This document shows, piece after piece, positions 1-7,600 of a DNA stretch of 28,385 nucleotides. The stretch comes from a virus, in the IMG/VR virus record IMGVR_UViG_3300010885_014814, positions 1-28,385 of that record, one strand, 5' to 3'. Numbering within the stretch: position 1 is the stretch's first letter; each line of letters opens with the position of its first letter. The notes beneath the pieces were generated by a model that worked only from the letters and a program-made list of their open reading frames with translations, made no database searches and was not told the origin of the DNA. The translations under genes were made by a program, and so were the position numbers.

Positions 1-12
1 ATTACTTTACTT

Positions 13-456
13 CTATTTATCTGCGGCATCTTTTAATTGATTCTTAAGAAGTTTAGATAATTCAGCAGTGGAACCAACAAATAGTGCGTTTGTGACGTTT
101 GTTGGCCCTCTTGTTGTTTTTATATCATCTAGACTCTTCAATTTCTTCTGAAGGTCCATTAATTTATCTGTAGCATCAGATACATTTTTAATTAATTGCC
201 CAACAACTTCATATGCTCTTGGTGTATCTGTTTCCTGTGCTAATTCTAGAATACCATTGATTGCTTCTTGTCCTTTCTCAATCAATGAGTATAAATTACC
301 TCTGGTGTAATCATAATCTTTACGAACATCATCTATAGAAGATGATATTTTTTCAATTTTTTCTTCGGGTGTTTCAATTTCAACTTCACTAGAAATTACT
401 TCACTAGCAATATTAAAAGTTTCATTTAGCTTGTTGAATTTTTTCGTCATTTTCAT
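13..456 (-). CDS. 16: terminase small subunit, gp16-like
   Basis: This 147-residue protein resembles T4 gp16, the small terminase subunit that binds DNA and regulates the gp17 packaging motor. The resemblance is by recall, not alignment. An acidic N-terminus is followed by a helical core with DYDYTRGNLYSLIEKG (about 48-63), DTPRAYEVVGQLIKN (76-90) and LMDLQKKLKSLDD. The segment NALFVGSTAELSKLLKN near the C-terminus corresponds to the NATVFMGSPTELMDEI region of T4 gp16. T4 gp16 is about 164 residues, so the length fits. It lies 8 bases after the gp15 stop, matching the T4 order 15-16-17. No clear Shine-Dalgarno precedes the ATG at 456; a second ATG two codons inside is an alternative start. 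The stop is TAG. Gp17 should begin just past the left edge. Confidence 0.85.
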   Translation of the reverse strand: MKMTKKFNKLNETFNIASEVISSEVEIETPEEKIEKISSSIDDVRKDYDYTRGNLYSLIEKGQEAINGILELAQETDTPRAYEVVGQLIKNVSDATDKLMDLQKKLKSLDDIKTTRGPTNVTNALFVGSTAELSKLLKNQLKDAADK

Positions 457-464
457 AGTTCAGT

Positions 465-1472
465 TTAGTTGAATGACCCAGAGAATCCAAAGTCGTCCCC
501 TGGTTGAATAAGAGCATCGTCTGTTGTGGTGATTAGTCTAACATCAGACCCAGTAACATGAGTGGTTATTGGTGTGGAATCAGCTCCTCTCGTTACAGTT
601 AATATATTACCAGATTTTGCAGAAACATAAATCTCCTCATTATCAATATCAATATAAGAATTAATTGGAATATTTGTGGAATCTATAACTTCTATTAGAA
701 CATCTGTTATAATAATATCTTTTGCTAATGTAGTTGTAGTAGTTCCTGTATAATTCTGAATAGCTCTTGGTAATGCTGTATAAGTAACTTCTCTTCTTGG
801 TGTATTTGTTGAATCACCAGAAACGAGTCCAATGGAAACCTTTTTAATAATATCTTTAGTAGTATTACTAGAAGATTCAATTGGGCCAAATATATATGTT
901 TTTGCGGTGAACTTTAGAGTATAAATTAATGCTCTTCTTTCTTTAAAATCACCCTCATAATTATCTGTCATAGTAATATTATCCAATACTATTGGAATAT
1001 CTCTCTTTTCTCCAATCTCTTTCACTAAATCAATGGTTAATGTATAGTTTGGCTGAAAGTATGGAATTATTTGTTCTATAATTTCAAGCATATCTTCATT
1101 TAACTTAGTCATAATACTCAACTCAAAGTTAACATTATATGGAACTGGTAGATAGGCTTTTCTTGTTGACCCATCATTTACGTCTTGAGTAACAAAAGTT
1201 TGAGTTGATGTTAGCTTTCTAGATGGATCATATGAAATTCCAATAATTTCAAATGACATTCTTGGTAATGACATTTGAATTGGTTTATTTAAATCTGGTA
1301 CTTGAGTTAATCTTGCTAGAAACTTCTGCGTTGGTCCATAAGAAATGGGAACTTTAGTAATAGATACAACATCTCCATTATCATTTACTTTTTGTAAATG
1401 AATGTTGTTGAACAGTGTACCAAATGCCACTACTGTTTTTTCTAGTATCTTATTATAAAAGTAGTTGAACAT
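465..1472 (-). CDS. 15: tail sheath stabilizer and completion protein, gp15-like
   Basis: This 335-residue protein corresponds to T4 gp15, which caps the finished tail tube and sheath and forms the interface to the neck. It opens with MFNYFYN and FNNIHLQKV, like the T4 start MFGYFYN...FSNIQIKR. Further matches are VPISYGPTQKFLARL, LPRMSFEIIGISYDPSRK, FELSIMTKLNEDMLEIIEQI (117-136), PYFQPNYT (137-144) and EKRDIPIVLDN (155-165). T4 gp15 is about 272 residues. The extra length is mostly a module at about 250-315 with IDIDNEEIYV, LTVTRG and a downstream His-Gly. This module recurs in gp7 and the DUF4815 protein, and a short tail containing PGDDFGFSG follows it. It lies 21 bases after gp14 in the same direction. 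The ATG at 1472 lacks a strong Shine-Dalgarno. Confidence 0.9.
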   Translation of the reverse strand: MFNYFYNKILEKTVVAFGTLFNNIHLQKVNDNGDVVSITKVPISYGPTQKFLARLTQVPDLNKPIQMSLPRMSFEIIGISYDPSRKLTSTQTFVTQDVNDGSTRKAYLPVPYNVNFELSIMTKLNEDMLEIIEQIIPYFQPNYTLTIDLVKEIGEKRDIPIVLDNITMTDNYEGDFKERRALIYTLKFTAKTYIFGPIESSSNTTKDIIKKVSIGLVSGDSTNTPRREVTYTALPRAIQNYTGTTTTTLAKDIIITDVLIEVIDSTNIPINSYIDIDNEEIYVSAKSGNILTVTRGADSTPITTHVTGSDVRLITTTDDALIQPGDDFGFSGSFN

Positions 1473-1490
1473 ATGATTACATTAATTTAA

Positions 1491-1498
1491 TATTTATG
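1491..1498 (-). promoter_or_regulatory. possible late promoter before gp15
   Basis: The minus strand reads CATAAATA, one base from the T4 late motif and fitting the looser NATAAATA pattern described for T4-like cyanophages. It overlaps the gp14 stop and is 18 bases before the gp15 ATG, so the leader would be very short. It could separately drive gp15-gp16 and the packaging genes. Confidence 0.4.
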
Positions 1499-2867
1499 GT
1501 GATCCAAAAGGATTACTTTGAGTGAAATCTAATATGGTATTTGCTTCTGTCTGTATATCTGCATTTTCGGCAAATGAATCATTTGTTATATTATCATTTA
1601 CAACTCTTATTTTATAAGTTGCATTAGAAACACCACCAACCAGAATTTCTCCTGGGTAGAATTGTCCAGTAATATTAGATAGTTCTAATTGATTTGTACC
1701 AGCATCCCAAGACTTAACTCTGGCTGTATGTGAGCTTATTCCACCAGTAACTGTCTCATTATATTGATATGTACCAATTCCTATCATATAAGGACTATCA
1801 ATAATAATTTGTGGTGCTACTGTATATCCTAATCCAGAATTGATAACATTAATTGTTGTAATTGTACCATTAACTAAAGTAACTCTAGCAGAAGCAGATA
1901 CACTTGAAATCCCAACAAAAGAAACAATAGGTTCTGTTGCATACCCAGAACCACCACTATTAACTGTAATGGCACCAACAATACCATCTCCAATAGTTGC
2001 ATATGCATCTGCTCCAGTTCCACTACCACCATAAAAAGCAACGGTTGGAGCAACAGTATATCCATATCCAGAATTTGTTAATTCAACTCCTTGAACCCTA
2101 AACAATGTTGAATCTGGTTCACATAAATCTACAATTCCCCCAATCATAGTTGCTATACCAGTGGCAGTTACTCCACTTATTGGTGAGCCAAATTTCACTT
2201 GAGGCGTTGTTTTATATCCATCTCCTCTATTAGTGAGAGTAACTAATCTAACCCCACCATTTACTATGGTTGCAGATGCGGTTGCGGTAATACCAGCACC
2301 AATCATATTAAATGTCTCACTATATCCTTGTCGTTCTACATTATCATCAATAAAATCAACTCCCGTATCAATAAGTTCATCACCATACCGGAATAGTTCA
2401 CATTTTAAATTATAGACATATGTTTTTTGTAATTGATAGAAAGGATTTTCGTGTTCTATGTATTTTATTTCAAACAATCTATCTCCTAATGGAAAATATA
2501 TCAAATCTCCTTCTTTTGGTCTTGAAGATAATTCAATATTTGGAACATTGGCTATTAATGGAGCAATATACATCTCATAACGTTCTCTTGATATAATAAG
2601 AGTCAAATCATCCATTGGCTGAATGCCAAATTTGGTCATTAAAGTTCCCGCACCCTCATATCCATCAAACGTATCTACATATGCCTCAATTGGATATGCG
2701 TGATTAAACTCAGATTCAATAACCTCTTTTATTATTCTTCTTTTTGTTATATATTGTCTTGGAATATAATATACTTCTATTCCGTACATTTTTAATTGTT
2801 CATTAATTAAATCTTGAATTAATCCCTGTTCTGATTTTGACCCTTGTAAGAAATATGGATTTAACAT
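1494..2867 (-). CDS. 14: neck protein gp14-like, with inserted Gly-Tyr repeat domain
   Basis: This 457-residue protein matches T4 gp14, a neck protein that helps join the tail to the DNA-filled head. The N-terminal third carries the diagnostic blocks: LNPYF (2-6), MYGIEVYYIPRQYI (27-40), AYVDTFDGYEGAG (62-74), KFGIQPMDDLTL (79-90), PKEGDLIYFPLGDRLFEIKY (117-136) and NPFYQLQK (141-148). T4 gp14 is only about 256 residues. The difference is an insertion at about 186-360 of four degenerate repeats of roughly 40-48 residues, each centred on an N-S/R-G-x-GY motif followed by a Pro and a short beta segment. The native C-terminus returns as ILDFTQSNPFG. The start follows the homing endonuclease stop by 2 bases. 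In the ancestral arrangement it probably followed gp13 directly. Confidence 0.92.
   Translation of the reverse strand: MLNPYFLQGSKSEQGLIQDLINEQLKMYGIEVYYIPRQYITKRRIIKEVIESEFNHAYPIEAYVDTFDGYEGAGTLMTKFGIQPMDDLTLIISRERYEMYIAPLIANVPNIELSSRPKEGDLIYFPLGDRLFEIKYIEHENPFYQLQKTYVYNLKCELFRYGDELIDTGVDFIDDNVERQGYSETFNMIGAGITATASATIVNGGVRLVTLTNRGDGYKTTPQVKFGSPISGVTATGIATMIGGIVDLCEPDSTLFRVQGVELTNSGYGYTVAPTVAFYGGSGTGADAYATIGDGIVGAITVNSGGSGYATEPIVSFVGISSVSASARVTLVNGTITTINVINSGLGYTVAPQIIIDSPYMIGIGTYQYNETVTGGISSHTARVKSWDAGTNQLELSNITGQFYPGEILVGGVSNATYKIRVVNDNITNDSFAENADIQTEANTILDFTQSNPFGSP
1788..2312 (-). repeat. Gly-Tyr repeat domain within gp14
   Basis: This part of gp14 (residues about 186-360) encodes four degenerate units of 40-48 residues. 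Each contains an alanine/valine strand, a GxV/I turn and then N-x-G-x-GY with a downstream Pro (for example TNRGDGYKTTP, TNSGYGYTVAP, NSGGSGYATEP, INSGLGYTVAP). T4 gp14 lacks it. The same unit occurs in gp7 and gp8 here. Confidence 0.75.
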
Positions 2868-2869
2868 AA

Positions 2870-3415
2870 TTATACTCTACTAAAGGTATATCCACGATGA
2901 CGAGTTTGTCCTTTTTTATTCAAACACTTACAAATCGCACTAGTATCCCCACTAATATAATCTGCACATTCCTTTATTGATTCAAATTTTTTATTTAATT
3001 CATTTATCATAACTGATTTTGATGGTATATGATTTCCTTTACCTTTTTTTGTATTTGATATTTTTTTTCCTCTTTTTTTTCTGTCTTCAACCGACAAATT
3101 ATCCCAAAATTTTTGTACTCCTGCAATATGATTATTATTTCCTTTTTTCATACGAGGGGGATTCTCTCCACCATCAGTTTTATTATAAAGAATACCTGTT
3201 CCCAAATCCTTTCTTCCATATTTTTTTATATACATTTTTTCCATTTGCATCGCATCTTCCTCTGTAAGATTATCTGCAACTTTTATTCTTCTTTCTTTTA
3301 GGGGAAGACTTATTCCAGGATGAGCTTTACTATCTATCCTACCATTGCACCCTTTACCAACATAGTAAGGAGTACCATCTTCTCGGTTATAAAAGTAGCA
3401 ATAGTATTTTTTCAT
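2870..3415 (-). CDS. free-standing GIY-YIG homing endonuclease
   Basis: This 181-residue protein has the layout of a GIY-YIG nuclease with a modular DNA-binding tail. YYCYFYN (4-10) and TPYYVGKG (15-22) form the GIY/YIG strands. R26 of CNGR is the likely catalytic arginine, E59 the likely metal-binding glutamate, and GTGILYNKTDGGE (72-84) the closing block. A basic Lys/Asn/Gly-rich segment at 88-132 resembles NUMOD3-type DNA-binding motifs. The end (about 143-180: KFESIKECADYIS, then ICKCLN and RGYTFSRV) resembles an IENR1/NUMOD1 helix-turn-helix. Such enzymes nick or cut an allele lacking the gene and copy themselves in by repair. It sits between gp13 and gp14 with gaps of 3 and 2 bases, so it is a free-standing insertion, not intron-borne. 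It appears intact. Confidence 0.87.
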   Translation of the reverse strand: MKKYYCYFYNREDGTPYYVGKGCNGRIDSKAHPGISLPLKERRIKVADNLTEEDAMQMEKMYIKKYGRKDLGTGILYNKTDGGENPPRMKKGNNNHIAGVQKFWDNLSVEDRKKRGKKISNTKKGKGNHIPSKSVMINELNKKFESIKECADYISGDTSAICKCLNKKGQTRHRGYTFSRV

Positions 3416-3418
3416 ATC

Positions 3419-4276
3419 TTAACCTATAAGGTCCAGTGGTGGAAGTTCATACGTATTAGACATTCTTTCTGCTATAATATCTAATTCTCTCTGTGCATCA
3501 TCATAAATTTGCCTTCCGTTTAGTTCAACACCACCAGGTAATTTAACACCCTGGAATTTAATAAGATTTTGTCCCCATTGTTTCTTAATTAAAGCTGTTA
3601 AATATGGTTTAATAAAAGAATCATTCCATACTCTAGGAAAATCATTTGGGTCTAACAGCCGATAACAATCTATTATTAGAAACTCACCAACCTTTAATGA
3701 AGACCAATCAATATCAAGATATAATCTATCCATTCTTTGATTGAATCTAATTTGCTTTTCTGTACTCAATAGCCAATCAATATCCTCTAGATATCTCTTA
3801 ACCATTGAATAAGAAAGTAATTCAGTTGACCCCCAGTAGTAAATATCGTTTAGAAATAATTGATATTTAATACTAAACATTCCACTAGATACACTATTAG
3901 CACCACCAAATTTGAATATCTTATTAATGCCGATTACAGATGGTGGAACCTGAAGATAGTTACTATTTTCATAATAAGAGAAAGTAGTGGAAGAACCAGC
4001 AATATTAGTGGTCGCAGTAGTTGTTACAATACCAGAAGATGTTGTACCGGCATTAGGAGCAATTGAAGCACGACCTCTATCTATATCATTTTGAGTAATT
4101 TGGTATTTTAAATATATTTGAGTTACACCATCAAAGTGTCTCTCTTGGAAATATTGAATAGCATCATCTACACGGTCTTCTAATTGTTCTTGCGCTACGT
4201 TAACCTCCAGAACTGGAGCACCCAATTGTCGTAGGCAGTAGTCTATTAGTTCTTGTCTAGATGATGGTTGTGCCAT
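3419..4276 (-). CDS. 13: neck protein gp13-like
   Basis: This 285-residue protein matches the T4-like gp13 neck family, which acts with gp14 to seal the filled head and join it to the tail. Visible family blocks are DYCLRQLGAPVLEVNVAQEQ (12-31), EDRVDDAIQYFQERHFDG (33-50), PPSVIGINKIF (111-121), DIDWLLSTEKQIRFNQR (165-181) and LIIDCYRLLDP (200-210). They are followed by WGQNLIKFQGVKLPGGVELN (234-253), GRQIYDDAQREL and a Pro-Pro-x-x-x-Ile-Gly tail. T4 gp13 is about 309 residues, so it looks complete. Residues 72-105 are a low-complexity Ser/Thr/Gly stretch. The ATG overlaps the stop of the upstream 54-residue gene in a TAATG junction, which suggests translational coupling. Confidence 0.9.
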   Translation of the reverse strand: MAQPSSRQELIDYCLRQLGAPVLEVNVAQEQLEDRVDDAIQYFQERHFDGVTQIYLKYQITQNDIDRGRASIAPNAGTTSSGIVTTTATTNIAGSSTTFSYYENSNYLQVPPSVIGINKIFKFGGANSVSSGMFSIKYQLFLNDIYYWGSTELLSYSMVKRYLEDIDWLLSTEKQIRFNQRMDRLYLDIDWSSLKVGEFLIIDCYRLLDPNDFPRVWNDSFIKPYLTALIKKQWGQNLIKFQGVKLPGGVELNGRQIYDDAQRELDIIAERMSNTYELPPLDLIG

Positions 4277-4440
4277 TAGAAACTCAGAATTACTTCTTGT
4301 TGTTTAAGGTATAATTTTACATACGATTTTGCGAAATTTCGCAATAAATCTACATCACATATACTATCTATATCTCTTGATATTTTCTCATATTCAAATA
4401 ATTTATTTACATTCTCAAGAACTATGTCATTTGGGTTCAT
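4276..4440 (-). CDS. small conserved-type hypothetical protein (54 aa)
   Basis: A 54-residue open frame fills the gap between the 75-residue gene and gp13. The protein begins MNPNDIVLENVNKLFEYEK and ends with SYVKLYLKQQEVILSF; it is predicted to be mostly helical and charged. The ATG at 4440 has GGAG about 9 bases upstream. The frame overlaps the preceding gene by 14 bases and ends in a TAATG overlap with the gp13 start, so the spacing argues strongly that it is translated. Similar short proteins with an EYEKISR...KLYLKQQE pattern occur, as I recall, in marine T4-like phages; I know of no function. A 16-bp perfect palindrome (4329-4344) lies inside it. Confidence 0.72.
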   Translation of the reverse strand: MNPNDIVLENVNKLFEYEKISRDIDSICDVDLLRNFAKSYVKLYLKQQEVILSF

Positions 4441-4654
4441 TTATTAAACTCCGTAATAAGGTTTTAATTTCAGATAAATCGTCTTTAACTATTTTCACAT
4501 CAGATTCTAAATTTTTTATTCGTTGTTTTTCATCATTCATTTTTTTTCTTTGTTGCACATACACATTATAATCGTGTTCATTTTTATTTACTATAACATT
4601 TGTTACCGAATTTCGGTAGAGTCCAGGTATACCTTCAACTGGAATTAAATTCAT
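4427..4654 (-). CDS. small coiled-coil hypothetical protein (75 aa)
   Basis: This 75-residue protein starts one base after the stop of the DUF4815 gene and overlaps the next small gene by 14 bases, so it fits the operon. The N-terminus (MNLIPVEGIPGLYRNSVTN) looks like a short structured head. Residues about 37-70 form a charged helix with heptad-like spacing of hydrophobics (MNDEKQRIKNLESDVKIVKD, then LSEIKTLL), probably a coiled coil. Similar short head-plus-coil proteins occur, as I recall, in the structural clusters of T4-like marine phages, where they may be minor virion components. I cannot assign a function. The stop is TGA. Confidence 0.72.
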   Translation of the reverse strand: MNLIPVEGIPGLYRNSVTNVIVNKNEHDYNVYVQQRKKMNDEKQRIKNLESDVKIVKDDLSEIKTLLRSLINEPK

Positions 4655-4655
4655 A

Positions 4656-7600
4656 TTATGCTAAAGCGATGATTCTCAAATTTCTGAATAATGGAACAAC
4701 TGCTTGATTTGTGGTTGTTCCAATTAATTTTATTCTGAATGAATTGAATGAAGTAAGTTTATCAATAGTAAATTTGTACTCATTAAACAGGGATAATGGT
4801 GGATTAAATACATAAGAGTCTACTTTAGCTATTTTTCTATCCGGTAATCCATCATTTAATGCGCTATCAATTACTATTCCATTATTATCTAAATTATTAT
4901 ATCCAGGGAATGGTACAAATATTGCCTCCTTGGCACTTGCTCCAGGATTAATGGAATAGAATGCTCTTACATCACTGTAATTATTAATATATGCATCAAC
5001 AAGTAATTGTATGGATGTTGCTGGATTTTCTAGATTAATTGTTTTGGTAGCATAATAAAATGCATTTGGGTCATCAATAATACTGTTAACCCTAGGGTCA
5101 TTTGCATAATCTGTAATAGGATTATTTATTCGGTTTGAAGTAAATACAACTTTACAGTGCTGTAAATCAATAGCTGGTGATAATTTAGAATCAGAAGAAG
5201 ATAAATTCATATTAACCGTAAATGATTTATTTGCGGGTAAACTACTAAGATAAGTAGATTGATTAATATCGGATGCAACAATTCTTGGGGAATCAAAGTA
5301 ATTTGGATTATTTAATGTAATATCCTGGAATCCTTTATCCACAAATTCAGATTCTGTCCCATTTAGACTTCTTCCGCTAATTGTTCTGGCTGAACAATTA
5401 ATTATTGTACCAGTAGGAGTTATAGTTTTGATTGATGGTGTAATTAGCTCAAATGGAATATTATAAGTTGATTTAGCTAATGTTCCGCCGGTATTGGTAG
5501 TAGAATTAAAATGAAGTATTGGAAATCCAGAGGACGTTGTACTTCTATTTACTCCATTTGTTGAAGTATCCACCTTCACGTGATAATAGTCAAGATTTGT
5601 TTGTTCTATAACATCAATAACGTCACTCATTGCGTGTGATGTATTGATTCTTCTTAGTGATACTCCATTAAGTTCATATTTATATACTAAATCACCTGAA
5701 GCATATGAGAATGGTTTTGTATCATCTATACCTCGTGTTATACTAGTTAATGTATTTCCGGAAATTCCAGTATATTTAATGATTTCATCACCTATTAATA
5801 CATATCCTGGATTAGTAGTAGCAACACCAACATTTTCAAATGTACCAAAATTAGTTGAACTTGTAATATTAATAGACCCACTGTCTCCCGAACCATAATT
5901 GGTGGTGAGTGTGGTTGGTAATGTATCCGAAGTTACATTACCAACATTAATCAAATTAGAAGCCGCTGTTAAATTCGTATTAACGTGCATTCCGTGATTC
6001 TTTTGATATACTTTAAAATGTAATCCATCACTTAATGTGGTAATGGGGGATGATGGAACAACAGTTGCTCCATTTAAATTAGTAGTAGTTCCAGAATTAT
6101 TGACGTATTTAATATAATTAGTTATTCCAGTTAAAAATTCTCCCTGTACATTATCAACAATTAATTGATTCTGTCCAGTTAAAGTAGCGACACTTAATTT
6201 CATTCCCAATCCTAGGGTATTTGACCCAATTTGAATTGGTGATAATACATCTCCAATAGTATATCCTTGTCCACCAGCTAATATAGTTGCCCCAACAGCA
6301 ACTCCATTAGCTACTGTTATATTTGCTGTAGCATTTATACCACTACCAATATAGCTAGTTAATGCAACTCCGGTAAATGTATAACTCCCCGAAGATGGGG
6401 TATATCCAACTCCAGCATTTGTTATAGTTAAAGTATTGGTAGCACTTCCACCATACCCAACTAATTTCCCAGTTGCGTTTGATCCATTTTGGAGAATGGT
6501 ATTACCAACAGTTAGTCCAGAATCATTAACTGTTGTTCCAATTCCAATTTTTACATTATTTGATATAGTGATTAATGAATCCTTCGCTAATAGCTCTAAA
6601 TCTGATGGTAATGATGGATTAAACAATTGAACGGATCCATTAGGAACAAAGTTTGCTCTATAAATCTCAAATGTTAAATCATCATATTGGCTGGGTGTCC
6701 AAGTAGATGCATTTTGTGAAGTAAATAATGAACCAAGTAATCTTTGGGTACTTACTGGAACTTTTCCACCATTTTGACTGTTAACATTAAATTCACCCAA
6801 TCTAGATATCCATACATTGTATTCGGATGAGTCTGAAATAACTACCAAAGCATACTCTTTTTGCCCCTGTAAATACACTGGTGCATCAAAGGTGAAAGTG
6901 GTTGGAATACTAGCATCATCGGATAAATTAATTTTATCTGGTGGTAATATTACTTGAGAATACGCAAGTATTTTTCTACTTGGAGTTCCAAGTTCTACTT
7001 CTCTTATTTGTAGAGTTACTGGAAGAATTGGGTCTTTGGTGTTAAAATATAAATCAACTTTTGTGACAAATATTCCAGTATTTTCATCTACAGCAAAACT
7101 TTGTGCCAATGGGTCTTGATATACTCCAGTTAAACTAGATGAAGTTCCTGATGTGAATGTAGTGCTAGCGGTATCTGACCCATCTAACGTTCTATGTTGT
7201 GGTGTTTGATCTATGTGGTCAACAGTAGCATTTCTTAGAGTTAATGTAGTTTCTTGGGTATTATCTATATCTCCCTGTGAGAAAAATATTTCCTCGGCGG
7301 AAGTTGTTACTATCCCTGGGATTTTTGAATCTATTGAACTACTTGTTAATCTTAATCTATTTCTTCCAGTTTCAAATATTGGATTAGCCGTATTTTTACT
7401 ATCAGGAACTAGGAAGGAACCAATTATTGTTCCTAAACTATCGGTAATTAATCTATTATTAGTAATAGTTGCTTCAGCACCACTAGTTTGTCCCTTAAGT
7501 ATCATTCCAGTTTTAATACATCCAGTGAGTGTAGGTAAACTTTCGGAAGATAGGGATGCGGTATCAACATTTAATATAGTAGAAGTTGCTGAATATGCTG

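Noticed and set aside
3019-3301. Plus-strand frames rich in Phe/Leu/Tyr opposite the endonuclease gene, looking like membrane proteins
   Set aside because: Their hydrophobic composition is the complement of Lys/Asn/Glu codons of the GIY-YIG gene; no start signal supports them.
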